DNA from: Shinella zoogloeoides
Lineage (GTDB): Bacteria > Pseudomonadota > Alphaproteobacteria > Rhizobiales > Rhizobiaceae
Assembly (NCBI RefSeq): GCF_030733845.1
Contig: NZ_CP132311.1
Span: 2,359,501-2,423,500, forward strand
Direction: 5' to 3'
DNA: 64,000 nt
In this document: piece by piece, positions 37,501-46,859 of the stretch
How the letters are laid out: every line of letters starts with the position of its first letter
How positions within the stretch are numbered: the first letter of the stretch is position 1
Translations under genes and position numbers: made by a program
Notes under the pieces: generated by a model
What the model was told of the DNA's origin: nothing
Databases searched by the model: none
The model's input: only the letters and a program-made list of their open reading frames with translations

Positions 37501-37842
37501 TCAGCACATCTTCCTGCCGTTCGGCACGGCCTGTCCGACGCCGGCAAGCACGATCGCGCCCGTATCGTCCTCGAAACCGAGCGTCAGCACTTCCGAGCGC
37601 ACCGGGCCGATCTGGCGCGGCGGGAAGTTGACGACGGCAAGCACCTGCCGGCCGACGAGGTCTTCCGGCGTATAGTGCACGGTGATCTGCGCCGAGGACT
37701 TCTTGATGCCGATCTCGGGGCCGAAATCGATCTGCAGCTTGTAGGCCGGCTTGCGCGCCTCGGGAAAATGCAGCGCCTCGACAATGGTGCCGACGCGAAT
37801 ATCGACGCGTTCGAAATCGGCGTAGGTGATGGTCTCGGTCAT
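37501..37842 (-). CDS. csaA: CsaA-type tRNA-binding protein
   Basis: A 113-residue OB-fold protein: F-E-R-V-D-I-R-V-G-T-I-V-E-A at the N-terminus and the family end V-P-N-G-R-K-M-C. CsaA proteins bind tRNA and have export-related chaperone activity in Bacillus. Its stop abuts that of the DUF1349 gene, with no bases between. It is followed upstream by proC on the same strand, 20 bases away. Confidence 0.93.
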   Translation of the reverse strand: MTETITYADFERVDIRVGTIVEALHFPEARKPAYKLQIDFGPEIGIKKSSAQITVHYTPEDLVGRQVLAVVNFPPRQIGPVRSEVLTLGFEDDTGAIVLAGVGQAVPNGRKMC

Positions 37843-37862
37843 GGAAATATCCTTGGAAGGCG

Positions 37863-38681
37863 TCAGCCTGCCAGCTCCTCGGCACGCTTGCGGGCGGCGG
37901 CGATGGCCTTGTCGAAGAGCGGCTGCATGCCGTCGTCGGCCATGAGGATGGACAGGGCTGCGGCGGTGGTGCCGCCGGGCGAGGTCACGTTCTGGCGCAG
38001 GCGGCCGGCGTCGTCGGGGGACTGATGAAGCAGTTCACCAGCCCCCGCGACGGTTTCCCGCGCGAGCCGCATGGCGAGGTCCGCCGGCAGGCCTGCTTTG
38101 CGGCCTGCCTCTGCCATGCACTCGACGAGATAGAAGACATATGCCGGGCCGCTGCCCGAGACCGCCGTGACGGCATCGATATCGCCCTCGGTTGCGACCC
38201 ATTCGACGGGGCCGCTCACCTTGAGCAGGGAATGCACGAAATCGCGCTGCGCCGCGGTGACGCGCGCATTGGCGAAGGCGCCCGTCACGCCGCGGCCGAT
38301 CATGGCGGGCGTGTTCGGCATGGCGCGCACGGTGGCAGCTTCCCCGAGATGGCTTTCCAGATTGGCGATGGTCTTGCCGGCGGCGACCGAAACGATGACC
38401 GTGTCGGGTCCGACGAGCCCCTTCAGCGGCGGCAAGACCTGGTCGATGACCTGCGGCTTGACCGCAACGAAGATCACGCCGGCCTTCACGCCCTCCGGCG
38501 CGGATGTTTCATGCCGTGCGCCGTTGTCGGCGATCAGCTTGGCCATGGCCGGCTGCGGGCCTGGATCGATCACGATCACCGAGGAACCCGAAATACCGCT
38601 CTTCAGCCAGCCGGCGAGCATGGCCCCGCCCATGTTTCCCGCGCCGATGAGAACGATGGATCCGTGACCTGCAACCGCCAT
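37863..38681 (-). CDS. proC: Pyrroline-5-carboxylate reductase
   Basis: A 272-residue enzyme. The NADPH site is L-I-G-A-G-N-M-G-G-A-M-L near the N-terminus; the C-terminal dimerisation/active site has V-S-G-S-G-P-A-Y-V and T-S-P-G-G-T-T-A-A-A. It makes the last step of proline synthesis. The start is two bases after the ybjN-like stop, so the genes are coupled. The frame is open far upstream without coding sense. Confidence 0.95.
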   Translation of the reverse strand: MAVAGHGSIVLIGAGNMGGAMLAGWLKSGISGSSVIVIDPGPQPAMAKLIADNGARHETSAPEGVKAGVIFVAVKPQVIDQVLPPLKGLVGPDTVIVSVAAGKTIANLESHLGEAATVRAMPNTPAMIGRGVTGAFANARVTAAQRDFVHSLLKVSGPVEWVATEGDIDAVTAVSGSGPAYVFYLVECMAEAGRKAGLPADLAMRLARETVAGAGELLHQSPDDAGRLRQNVTSPGGTTAAALSILMADDGMQPLFDKAIAAARKRAEELAG

Positions 38682-38683
38682 CG

Positions 38684-39184
38684 TCACGCCTCCCCGACCG
38701 TCTCGAAGAGCACCGCGTCGACGGCGGACTGGGCGTCCATGCCGGACCAGACGACGAACTGGAAGGCCTGGAAATAGGCTTCGCAGGCTTCGAGCGCGCT
38801 TGAGAGCAGCACCTCGACCTGCCGGTTGGTGGGCTCGGCCCCGCCGGCAAGCAGCAGCGACTGGCGGAAGATCACGACATCCTCGCGGCGCCACAGGTCG
38901 AAATGCCCCATCAGCACCTGGCCGTTCACATGCGAGAGCAGGCAGTGCACTTCGGTAACGCGGCTTTCGGGAACCTTGATGTCGAAGGCGCAGGCAAGGT
39001 GCAGCGCCTCGAACTCCTCCATCCAGGAGAAGGAGACGTGGTAGTCCGCCCACTTGCCCTCGACCGTCATCGCGATCTCGTCTTCGCCGGACCGCTCGAA
39101 CGTCCAATCATTGTTGGCCGCGACGAACTCGATCATGTCGACCGGGTTGGACTGACGCCCGATATCCAATTCCATAAGGCTCAT
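38684..39184 (-). CDS. YbjN domain-containing protein
   Basis: A 166-residue cytoplasmic protein of the YbjN family, which has a type III secretion chaperone-like fold. Visible pattern: W-T-F-E-R-S-G-E-D-E-I and C-L-L-S-H-V-N-G-Q-V-L-M-G-H-F-D. The family affects motility and stress in enterobacteria but has no known biochemical role. In Rhizobiaceae it lies regularly ahead of proC, here two bases apart. The ATG follows AAGGTGATGC. Confidence 0.88.
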   Translation of the reverse strand: MSLMELDIGRQSNPVDMIEFVAANNDWTFERSGEDEIAMTVEGKWADYHVSFSWMEEFEALHLACAFDIKVPESRVTEVHCLLSHVNGQVLMGHFDLWRREDVVIFRQSLLLAGGAEPTNRQVEVLLSSALEACEAYFQAFQFVVWSGMDAQSAVDAVLFETVGEA

Positions 39185-39502
39185 GCATCACCTTCTAGAC
39201 CGGAAGGCATGCGCCATCGTGCCTACACACACGACGCGGCAAACCGAACTCCGGATACAACACTGAATGATTGCTCGGCACTACACCCACTCTGGACGAC
39301 ATACCCTGTCCGAAGCTTGCGCCGCCTGTCTCGAATCATCATTTAAAATCAGTGTATAACGGCGGAGTCACGACGCCAGCCCCCTGCCCGTCCAATTCTC
39401 CGCCCGGTTGTGGACAGCCGCTGTCAAAAAGATTCAGGTCGGACGCTTAAGGGACTCTGCGCAAAGGGCTTTTCGCAAGTGTCCACAGGGGTAAAAATTT
39501 TA
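39185..39502. other. Gene-free 318-base region with TGTCCACA half-sites and an A/T-rich end
   Basis: No open reading frame, tRNA or sRNA is recognised. It holds TTGTGGACAG at about 39411 and GTGTCCACAGG at about 39479 as inverted DnaA-box-like words, followed by an A/T-rich stretch that belongs in part to the next terminator. The ybjN-proC promoter must also lie in it. The words depart from the TTATCCACA consensus, so no origin is claimed. Confidence 0.3.
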
Positions 39503-39542
39503 TTAAAAAAAACGGTTGGCGCGAAGTGAATCACGCCAACCG
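39503..39542 (-). terminator. Terminator after the ubiK-like gene
   Basis: CGGTTGGCG paired with CGCCAACCG around a 12-base loop, followed on the minus strand by eight T. Confidence 0.88.
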
Positions 39543-39575
39543 AGTCCCATCGGTCGAAAGCCGTGCCGAAACGGC

Positions 39576-39833
39576 TCAGTTGCCTGCGTTGAGGCGGGCT
39601 TCGAGCGCCTCGATGCGCTTGAGAAGCGCATCGTTTTCATCGCGTGCCTTGATCGCCATTTCACGCACGGCTTCGAATTCCTCGCGCTTGACGAGGTCCA
39701 TGCCGTTGATGAAACGCTCGGCCTGGGCGCGGAACACGGTCTCGGCCTCCTTGCGCACGCCCTGCGCGGCGCCGGCGGCATCGGTCATCAGCTTGGCGAA
39801 GTCGTCGAGAATGCGGTTCGCACCGGTGGTCAT
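39576..39833 (-). CDS. ubiK: UbiK/BMFP family accessory factor
   Basis: An 85-residue protein with a helical N-terminus (R-I-L-D-D-F-A-K-L-M-T-D-A-A-G) and a C-terminal coiled coil (R-I-E-A-L-E-A-R-L). This is the BMFP/YqiC pattern; E. coli UbiK binds UbiJ and helps aerobic ubiquinone synthesis, and the Brucella homologue promotes membrane fusion in vitro. The ATG is preceded by GAAGGGT. The symbol is by family only. Confidence 0.85.
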   Translation of the reverse strand: MTTGANRILDDFAKLMTDAAGAAQGVRKEAETVFRAQAERFINGMDLVKREEFEAVREMAIKARDENDALLKRIEALEARLNAGN

Positions 39834-40043
39834 GGTCGTACCCTTCCTGAGGTGTCGATGGTGGCTTGCGGGCGCCACCGCCCGCGTCATGAAACTGAGG
39901 TAGGGTCTCGCGCCCGCGCTTGCAAGCGGATTCCGGTGGATCGCCGCCGACCGGCCGGCCGCGCCGCCGCCGATCACGATTTATCGCCTTGACCCTGCCG
40001 CAAGGCGCCGCCATCTTCCGCGCCAAACAGGAAGAGCTAAACT

Positions 40044-40886
40044 TTGACGAACATCGCGCACCTTTTCGCCATCATGCCCTATCCGGAAATCGATCCGATC
40101 GCCTTCTCCATCGGCCCGGTCGCCGTGCACTGGTACGGCATCGCCTATGTCGTGGGCATCATGCTCGGCTGGCTCTATGCCCGCCGGCTGGTCGAGACGC
40201 CACGGCTGTGGGCCGGCGAGGCGCCGATGAACCGCACCCAGCTCGACGACTTCCTCGTCTGGGCCGCCGTCGGCATCATCCTGGGCGGCCGCGTCGGCTA
40301 TATCCTGTTCTACGACTTCCCGAATGTCGTCGCTGATCCGCTGCGCGCCATCCAGGTCTGGAACGGCGGCATGTCCTTCCATGGCGGCCTTGCCGGCACC
40401 ACGCTCGCCATGATCCTCTTCGCCAGGCGCCACGGCATCCCGATCTGGAGCCTGTTCGACGTCGTCGCCGCCGTCGTGCCGATCGGCCTGTTCTTCGGCC
40501 GCATCGCCAATTTCGTCAACGGCGAACTGTGGGGGCGCCTTTCCGACGCGCCCTGGGCGGTGATCTTCCCGCAGGCCGGCCCCTTCGCCCGCCATCCGAG
40601 CCAGCTTTACGAAGCGGGCCTCGAAGGCATCGTCCTGCTGACGGTCCTGGCGATCGCCATCTACCGCTTCGGCGCCTTGAAACGCCCCGGCCTCGTCAGT
40701 GGCCTCTTCGTGGCCGGCTACGCGCTCTCGCGCATCACGGTGGAGTTCTTCCGCGAGCCGGATCCGCAGCTCGGCTATCTCCTCGGCGGCTGGCTGACCA
40801 TGGGCATGCTGCTGTCGCTGCCGATGCTCGCCCTCGGTCTCTGGGCGATCTTTCGCGCCCGCGCGGCCCGGCCGGCCAGCGCCTGA
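40044..40886 (+). CDS. lgt: Prolipoprotein diacylglyceryl transferase
   Basis: A 280-residue inner-membrane enzyme with seven helices. The Lgt signature is present as [14 protein letters not shown], and H-P-S-Q-L-Y-E and [10 protein letters not shown] flank it. It moves a diacylglyceryl group from phosphatidylglycerol to the lipobox cysteine, the first step of lipoprotein maturation. The most likely start is a TTG with AGGAAGAG upstream; an ATG ten codons later (M-P-Y-P) is the alternative. Confidence 0.94.
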   Translation: MTNIAHLFAIMPYPEIDPIAFSIGPVAVHWYGIAYVVGIMLGWLYARRLVETPRLWAGEAPMNRTQLDDFLVWAAVGIILGGRVGYILFYDFPNVVADPLRAIQVWNGGMSFHGGLAGTTLAMILFARRHGIPIWSLFDVVAAVVPIGLFFGRIANFVNGELWGRLSDAPWAVIFPQAGPFARHPSQLYEAGLEGIVLLTVLAIAIYRFGALKRPGLVSGLFVAGYALSRITVEFFREPDPQLGYLLGGWLTMGMLLSLPMLALGLWAIFRARAARPASA

Positions 40887-40897
40887 GCGATCCGCCC

Positions 40898-41998
40898 ATG
40901 CCGACACCCCTCGCCCGCAAGATCAAGGCGCTGATCCGCATCAACGGCCCGATCAGCGTCACCGATTACTTCGCGCTCTGCCTCGCCGACCCCGAATACG
41001 GCTACTACCGCACGCGCGATCCCTTCGGCAGTGCCGGCGACTTCGTGACGGCGCCGGAAATCAGCCAGCTCTTCGGCGAGATGCTGGGCGTCTTCCTCGT
41101 CCACGCCTGGCAGAAGCACGGCGGGCCGGAGCAGGTGCGCATCGCCGAGATCGGCCCCGGCCGCGGCACCATGATGGCCGACATGCTGCGCGTCATCGCC
41201 AAGCTCGCCCCGCAGCTCTACGAAAGCGCGACGATCCACCTCATCGAGACGAGCCCGAAGCTGCGCGCCGTCCAGCACGAAACGCTCGGCACCGTTGCCG
41301 CCCGCGTCACCTGGCACGACAGTTTCGAGGACCTGCCGGAGGGTTTCGTGCTGCTCGCCGCCAACGAACTGTTCGACGCGATCCCCATCCGCCAGTTCAT
41401 CAAGACGGCCTCCGGTTTCCGCGAGCGCATGGTCGGCCTCGGTGCCGACGACGAGCTGACCTTCGCCGCCGGCGTCGCCGGCATAGACCCCGCGCTGCTG
41501 CCGGAGCACCACAAGACAGTCCCCAACGGCACGATCTTCGAGATCGCCCCCGCCCGCGAGGCGGTGATGGCGACGATCGGTGAACGCATCGCCCGCTTCG
41601 GCGGCACGGCGGTGGCGATCGACTACGGCCATTTCGTCACCGGCTTCGGGGATACGCTCCAGGCGGTGCTCAAGCACGACTTCGATCTGCCGCTCGCCCA
41701 TCCCGGCGAAGCGGACCTGACGAGCCATGTCGATTTCGAGCGTCTTGCCGGCGCCGCCGCCGCCGCGGGCCTTCATGTGCACGGCATGCTGCACCAGGGC
41801 GACTTCCTCGTCGGCCTCGGCATCGGGGAACGTGCCTCCGCGCTCGGTCGCAACCGCGACGAGACGACGCAGCAGGCGATCCTGTCAGATATCGACCGCC
41901 TCGCAGGATCCGGCGCGGGAAAAATGGGTGATCTTTTCAAGGTGTTGGCAGTTGGCAGCGCACCGCTCGCGCTCTTTCCGTTCCGTCAGCCCGATTGA
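40898..41998 (+). CDS. SAM-dependent methyltransferase, MidA/NDUFAF7 family
   Basis: A 366-residue DUF185 protein. The SAM site is I-A-E-I-G-P-G-R-G-T-M-M (about residues 85-96), preceded by the family motif G-D-F-V-T-A-P-E-I-S-Q-L-F-G-E. The mitochondrial homologue NDUFAF7 dimethylates an arginine of a complex I subunit; a similar role in bacteria is inferred. It begins 11 bases after lgt and is followed by pgeF, an order common in alphaproteobacteria. Confidence 0.92.
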   Translation: MPTPLARKIKALIRINGPISVTDYFALCLADPEYGYYRTRDPFGSAGDFVTAPEISQLFGEMLGVFLVHAWQKHGGPEQVRIAEIGPGRGTMMADMLRVIAKLAPQLYESATIHLIETSPKLRAVQHETLGTVAARVTWHDSFEDLPEGFVLLAANELFDAIPIRQFIKTASGFRERMVGLGADDELTFAAGVAGIDPALLPEHHKTVPNGTIFEIAPAREAVMATIGERIARFGGTAVAIDYGHFVTGFGDTLQAVLKHDFDLPLAHPGEADLTSHVDFERLAGAAAAAGLHVHGMLHQGDFLVGLGIGERASALGRNRDETTQQAILSDIDRLAGSGAGKMGDLFKVLAVGSAPLALFPFRQPD

Positions 41999-42099
41999 CA
42001 CATCCGCCAAGGCCGGACAAATTCGACCCGATTTGCACCCCGCATGCCCCGGCTGAAATCCTTGCCTGGCGGCCCGCTCGAAAGCCCAGCCGAGAGATC

Positions 42100-42891
42100 A
42101 TGAAGGACCAAGCGCTCCCCTCCCCGATCGAAAGCCCGCTGCTGGTCGAACGCGCCGGCACCGCGGCCCGCCACGGCTTCTTCACCCGCGAGGGCGGCGT
42201 TTCCGAGGGCATCTATCGCGGCCTCAATGTCGGGCTCGGCTCGAAGGACGAGCGGAAGAACGTCCACGAGAATCGCGCCCGCGTCGCCCGCTGGTTCTCC
42301 GCCGCGCCGGAGCGGCTGGCCACCGTGCACCAGGTCCATTCGCCCGATGTCGTCGTGGTGGACGACAGCTACGACGGCACCCGCCCCGAGGCCGACGCGC
42401 TGGTGACCGCGACGCCCGGCATCGTCCTCGGCGTGCTGGCGGCCGATTGCGGCCCGATCCTCTTTTGCGATCCCGAGGCACGCATCGTCGGCGCCGCCCA
42501 TGCCGGCTGGAAGGGCGCGCTCTACGGCGTGCTGGAAAACACCATCGCGGCCATGGAAAAGCTCGGCGCGAAACGCGAGAACATCCTCGCCAGCCTTGGC
42601 CCGTCCATCGGCCGGCGGAACTACGAGGTCGGTCCGGAGTTCGTTCAACGTTTCCTCGACGTGGACGGGACCTATGAGCGCTATTTCACGCCGTCTGAGA
42701 AGGCCGATCATGCCATGTTCGACCTGCCGGGCCTGACGACGCAGCGGCTCGCCGACGCGGGGGTGACGGCCGAAAATCTCGACATCTGCACCTATCCCGA
42801 CGAGGATCGCTTCTACTCCTACCGGCGCACCACCCACCGGCAGGAACCGGATTACGGCCGCCAGATTTCGGCCATCATGATAAGGGGCTGA
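42100..42891 (+). CDS. pgeF: Peptidoglycan editing factor PgeF (YfiH/laccase-domain)
   Basis: A 263-residue protein. The metal-site residues lie in V-H-Q-V-H-S-P-D, A-A-D-C-G-P-I-L and A-A-H-A-G-W-K-G. In E. coli PgeF corrects mis-incorporated L-Ser in peptidoglycan precursors; homologues have purine nucleoside activity. The chosen start M-K-D-Q-A-L-P is preceded by CGAGAG; a longer frame from 41995 overlaps the previous stop. It is likely in one operon with lgt and the MidA-like gene. Confidence 0.93.
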   Translation: MKDQALPSPIESPLLVERAGTAARHGFFTREGGVSEGIYRGLNVGLGSKDERKNVHENRARVARWFSAAPERLATVHQVHSPDVVVVDDSYDGTRPEADALVTATPGIVLGVLAADCGPILFCDPEARIVGAAHAGWKGALYGVLENTIAAMEKLGAKRENILASLGPSIGRRNYEVGPEFVQRFLDVDGTYERYFTPSEKADHAMFDLPGLTTQRLADAGVTAENLDICTYPDEDRFYSYRRTTHRQEPDYGRQISAIMIRG

Positions 42892-42927
42892 AGCCCTGGA
42901 ACAGACGAAGACGAGGGAGACACCCCA

Positions 42928-44079
42928 ATGGCACTTCACTTCGACACCGAGGAATACGCCAACCGCCTCCAGCGCCTCACCTCCCGCATGCGGGAGGAAA
43001 AGCTCGACGCCATGCTGCTCTTCGCGCAGGAGAGCATGTACTGGCTGACCGGCTACGACACGTTCGGCTACTGCTTCTTCCAGACGCTCGTCGTGAAGTC
43101 CGACGGCAGCATGGTGCTCATGACGCGCTCGGCGGACCTGCGGCAGGCGCGCCACACGTCCAATATCGAGAAGATCGAGGTCTGGGTCGACCGCGTGAAC
43201 GCCGACCCCACGATGGACCTGAAGAACCTCCTCTCTGACCTCGACCTGCTCGGCTGCCGCATCGGCGTCGAATACGACACGCATGGACTGACCGGCCGCA
43301 ACACGCGTCTGCTCGACAACCAGCTCCAGAGCTTTGGCGAGATCGTCGACGCCTCGGCCATCGTCAGCCGCCTGCGCCTCATCAAGAGCCCGGCGGAGAT
43401 CGGCTATGTCGAGCGTGCCGCCGCGCTCTCCGACGATGCGCTCGCCGCCGCCCTGCCGCTGATCGTCGCCGGCGGCGACGAGGCGGCGATCCTCGCCGCG
43501 CTCCAGAATGCCGTGCTCGCCGGCGGCGGCGACTATGCCGCCAACGAATTCGTCATCGGCTCGGGCATCGACGCCCTGCTCGTCCGCTCCAAGTCGGGCC
43601 GCCGCAGACTGGAGGCCGAGGACCAGCTCAGCCTGCAATGGGCCGGTGTCAGCGCGCGCTACCACGCGCCGATGATGCGCACCGCCGTCATCGGCGAACC
43701 CAGCGCCCGCCATCGCGAGCTCTACAGCGCCTGCCGCGAGACGATGCAGGCGATGGAAATGGTGCTGCGCCCCGGCAATACCTTCGGAACCGTCTTCGAG
43801 ACCTTCGCGCGCATACTCGACGAACGCGGCCTCGCCCGGCACCGGCTGAACACCTGCGGCTATTCCGTCGGCGCGCGCTTCGCCCCGTCCTGGATGGATC
43901 CGCAGATGTTCCTGCTCGGCAATCCGCAGGAGATCGAGCCGAACATGTCGCTCTTCGTGCACACGATCATCCTCGATTCCGACACCGGCACGGCCATGAC
44001 CCTCGGCCAGACCTACCTGACGACAACAGACGCGCCGAAACCGCTGTCACGCTACGGGCTCGACTTCATCGAGGTCTGA
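42928..44079 (+). CDS. M24-family (creatinase/Xaa-Pro peptidase fold) protein without metal ligands
   Basis: A 383-residue two-domain protein with the creatinase N-domain and the pita-bread C-domain. The five metal ligands of prolidases are not kept: the first aspartate region reads L-S-L-Q-W-A-G, the second H-A-P-M-M-R-T, the histidine region G-Y-S-V-G-A-R, and the glutamate regions S-L-F-V-H-T and M-T-L-G-Q-T. This resembles creatinase and ectoine hydrolase DoeA, which work without metal. It is thus probably a C-N hydrolase of a small molecule rather than a peptidase. It follows pgeF by 36 bases. Confidence 0.82.
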   Translation: MALHFDTEEYANRLQRLTSRMREEKLDAMLLFAQESMYWLTGYDTFGYCFFQTLVVKSDGSMVLMTRSADLRQARHTSNIEKIEVWVDRVNADPTMDLKNLLSDLDLLGCRIGVEYDTHGLTGRNTRLLDNQLQSFGEIVDASAIVSRLRLIKSPAEIGYVERAAALSDDALAAALPLIVAGGDEAAILAALQNAVLAGGGDYAANEFVIGSGIDALLVRSKSGRRRLEAEDQLSLQWAGVSARYHAPMMRTAVIGEPSARHRELYSACRETMQAMEMVLRPGNTFGTVFETFARILDERGLARHRLNTCGYSVGARFAPSWMDPQMFLLGNPQEIEPNMSLFVHTIILDSDTGTAMTLGQTYLTTTDAPKPLSRYGLDFIEV

Positions 44080-44184
44080 TCGATGCGGCGCATGCAAGAT
44101 CCTGCGATTGACAGGGCATGGGGTGGAACCCATAAATCGTCGCGGGGAATGGAGAAGGCCAAAGCCTTCCCAAGGATACGGACG

Positions 44185-44961
44185 ATGACGATGCAAGAGC
44201 TGATGAAGCGGCTGGCACTGATCGGCCTCATTGCCACGCTGGCCGGCTGCAACAGCACCGACGCGCTCACGCCGCGCGCCGATGTCGGCAACGGATTCAA
44301 CTCGCCGCCGGTGACCCAGAGCGATCTCGACCAGATGAGCGCCGAGACCAGCCCCGTCACCACGACGCCGGTCGCGACCGCCACGCAGCAGACCGCCTTC
44401 ACCGCCTCGGGCATCTCGACCGGCGAAGACACGGCGGGCACTCTACAGGGTCAGGCCGACGCGCTCGCCCGCAACGGAGGCGCGGCACGGCGCGATGCCG
44501 AGCTCGCCCGCACGAGCGCGCAACGCTCGCTGGCGGCCGAAACTTCCGAAGGCGCGGAAGAGGTCGCGGCCCTGCCCCCCGCCACCGCGCAGGAAGGCCA
44601 GACGATCCGGTTCCTGCCGATCATCGGCGCGCCGGTCGAGGCCGTCACGCCGCTGTCCAAACGGCTCGGCGCGGAAGCGCGGGCCGGCGGACTGACCATC
44701 CGCAGCGCCTCGGACAATACCAGCAAGCATATCCTGAAGGGCTATTTCTCCGCGATGAGCGACAACGGCAAGACGACCGTCGTCTATGTCTGGGACGTGC
44801 TCGACGGCAGCGGCGCGCGGCTTCATCGCATCCAGGGCCAGGAAACCGTCTCGGGCACCGCGGCAGACCCGTGGGCGAACGTGCCGGCACGCACGATGGA
44901 CGGGATCGCCCGCAAGACGATCCGCCAGTATCTCGACTGGAGCGGCGCTTCGCGTGGGTAA
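44185..44961 (+). CDS. Hypothetical lipoprotein
   Basis: A 258-residue lipoprotein with lipobox L-A-G-C (about residues 18-21) after a short basic-hydrophobic signal. A low-complexity Thr/Ala/Gln-rich region (about 30-130) precedes a C-terminal domain with Y-V-W-D-V-L-D-G-S-G-A-R-L and A-R-T-M-D-G-I-A-R-K-T-I-R. AAGGATAC lies before the chosen ATG; ATGs further upstream have no support. No function is known. It requires Lgt, encoded nearby, for anchoring. Confidence 0.8.
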   Translation: MTMQELMKRLALIGLIATLAGCNSTDALTPRADVGNGFNSPPVTQSDLDQMSAETSPVTTTPVATATQQTAFTASGISTGEDTAGTLQGQADALARNGGAARRDAELARTSAQRSLAAETSEGAEEVAALPPATAQEGQTIRFLPIIGAPVEAVTPLSKRLGAEARAGGLTIRSASDNTSKHILKGYFSAMSDNGKTTVVYVWDVLDGSGARLHRIQGQETVSGTAADPWANVPARTMDGIARKTIRQYLDWSGASRG

Positions 44962-45087
44962 AGCACCGTGAAACGGTAAATCACAGGGAAATGCGAAGAA
45001 TCGCTTTTCCAACACGGCAAGACCCTTGCATTCGCGGATTTAGCCGCTTAAAGGCCCCGCATCAGCATAAGCACAGGCGGACCATAG

Positions 45088-46020
45088 ATGAAGGTTTTCG
45101 CGGGCAATTCGAACCGGCTTCTGGCCGAAGCGATCTGCAATTATCTGAATGTTCCGCTCGGCCGTGCCACGGTCAGACGCTTCGCAGACCAGGAAATCTT
45201 CGTTGAAATCCAGGAAAACGTGCGCGGCGAGGACGTTTTCGTCGTCCAGTCGACCTCTTTTCCGACAAACGACCACCTGATGGAAATGTTGATCATGATC
45301 GATGCCATGCGCCGCTCCTCGGCGCGCCGCATCACGGCCGTGATCCCCTATTTCGGATATGCCCGCCAGGACCGCAAGCCCGGTCCGCGCACGCCGATCT
45401 CCGCCAAGCTCGTCGCCAACCTCATCACCGAAGCCGGCGCCGACCGCGTGCTGACGCTGGACCTGCATGCCGGCCAGATCCAGGGCTTCTTCGATATCCC
45501 GACGGACAATCTCTACGCCGTGCCGATCCTGGCGCGCGACGTGAAGGAAAACTACAATCTCGAAAACGTCATGGTCGTCTCGCCAGACGTCGGCGGCGTG
45601 GTGCGCGCCCGCGCGCTCGCCAAGCGGCTCGATTGCCAGCTGGCGATCGTCGACAAGCGCCGCGAGCGCGCAGGCGAATCCGAAGTCATGAACGTCATCG
45701 GCGATGTCACCGGCAAGGACTGTCTGCTGATCGACGACATCGTGGATTCGGGCGGCACGCTCTGCAACGCGGCCGAAGCGCTGCTGAAGAACGGCGCGAC
45801 CAGCGTCACCGCCTATATCACGCACGGCGTTCTCTCAGGCGGGGCCGTCGCCCGCGTCACGTCTTCCAAGCTCAAGGAGCTTGTCATCACCGACTCGATC
45901 CAGCCGACGACGGCCGTCCAGTCGGCGCACAATATCCGCGTGATCTCGACTGCCAACCTGCTCGGCGAAGCAATCAACCGCACCAGCGCCGAAGAGTCGG
46001 TGTCCAGCCTCTTCGACTGA
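45088..46020 (+). CDS. prsA: Ribose-phosphate pyrophosphokinase
   Basis: A 310-residue PRPP synthetase of normal length. The catalytic flexible-loop and ribose-binding marks are [11 protein letters not shown] (loop), D-K-R-R-E-R and the PRPP motif [13 protein letters not shown]. It makes PRPP from ribose-5-phosphate and ATP for purine, pyrimidine, histidine and tryptophan synthesis. It is alone, with its own terminator. Confidence 0.96.
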   Translation: MKVFAGNSNRLLAEAICNYLNVPLGRATVRRFADQEIFVEIQENVRGEDVFVVQSTSFPTNDHLMEMLIMIDAMRRSSARRITAVIPYFGYARQDRKPGPRTPISAKLVANLITEAGADRVLTLDLHAGQIQGFFDIPTDNLYAVPILARDVKENYNLENVMVVSPDVGGVVRARALAKRLDCQLAIVDKRRERAGESEVMNVIGDVTGKDCLLIDDIVDSGGTLCNAAEALLKNGATSVTAYITHGVLSGGAVARVTSSKLKELVITDSIQPTTAVQSAHNIRVISTANLLGEAINRTSAEESVSSLFD

Positions 46021-46043
46021 TCACGCCGTCATCTCAAGGCTTC

Positions 46044-46081
46044 AAAACCCGCGCGCCAGCAATGGTTGCGCGGGTTTTTTC
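46044..46081 (+). terminator. prsA terminator
   Basis: AACCCGCGC paired with GCGCGGGTT around a 13-base loop, followed by T6. Confidence 0.88.
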
Positions 46082-46173
46082 ATCCTTCAACCATCCCCTG
46101 TTTTTTACATTCGCCCCGATACCCGGCCGATCAATTTTACGTTACGGTCGCTGCGGTTCACCAGGAGGAATCC

Positions 46174-46842
46174 ATGATATCGATGTCGCCTTTCCTGTCC
46201 CGGCTCATGGGACGCATAGCCATCCTTCTTGCAGCGGGCACGCTTGCTGCCTGCTCGGTCGAAGTCGACGAAGGCGGTGGCGGCTACCGGCCGGGCCCGC
46301 AGGCCTGCACCATGGAATATCGCCCGGTCTGCGGCGCGCGCGGCAACGACCTCCAGACCTTCGCCAATTCCTGCGAGGCGCGCTCGAGTGGCTACCGGAT
46401 CGTCGGCGCCGGCGAGTGCCGACAGGGTGGCCGGCCGGATCCGCGTCCGGACGAAGGCCGCGCCTGCACGCGCGAATATGCGCCGGTCTGCGGCGCGAAC
46501 GGCCGCGATCGCCAGACCTTCGCGAATGCCTGCGAAGCCCGCAACAGCGGCTATGACATCATCGGCCGCGGCGAATGCCAGGTCCGCCGTCCCGACAGCG
46601 GCTGGGGTGACGGCCGGGATCGCGACCGTGACCGGGATCGCCCGGACTGGCGTGACCGTGATCGCGACCGGCCGGACTGGCGCGACCGGGAGCAGGATGG
46701 CGGCGGGCAGCGCGTCTGCACGATGGAATACAATCCGGTTTGCGCACAGCGCGGCCGCGACCGCAAGACGTTCGGCAATTCCTGCTCGGCCGGCGTTGCC
46801 GGCTACCGGGTCGTCAGCCCGGGCGAATGCTCGGCCTACTGA
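46174..46842 (+). CDS. Lipoprotein with three Kazal-type protease-inhibitor domains
   Basis: A 222-residue lipoprotein. A signal ends in the lipobox L-A-A-C (about 24-27). Three Kazal-like modules follow, each with C-T-x-E-Y-x-P-V-C and a later T-F-x-N-x-C and G-E-C: about residues 45-82, 97-135 and 181-219. Modules 2 and 3 are separated by a low-complexity linker of D-R repeats and two copies of R-P-D-W-R-D-R. Kazal domains inhibit serine proteases; surface placement suggests defence against host or competitor proteases, which is inferred. AGGAGGAATC is the ribosome site. An IS element lies just after the stop. Confidence 0.85.
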   Translation: MISMSPFLSRLMGRIAILLAAGTLAACSVEVDEGGGGYRPGPQACTMEYRPVCGARGNDLQTFANSCEARSSGYRIVGAGECRQGGRPDPRPDEGRACTREYAPVCGANGRDRQTFANACEARNSGYDIIGRGECQVRRPDSGWGDGRDRDRDRDRPDWRDRDRDRPDWRDREQDGGGQRVCTMEYNPVCAQRGRDRKTFGNSCSAGVAGYRVVSPGECSAY

Positions 46843-46859
46843 TCGAAGCCTTGCGTAGA

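Noticed and set aside
39400..39512. Possible replication origin (TGTCCACA words next to an A/T-rich tract)
   Set aside because: The words differ from TTATCCACA, there are only two, and the A/T-rich tract is part of a terminator; the gene neighbourhood is not that of a rhizobial oriC.
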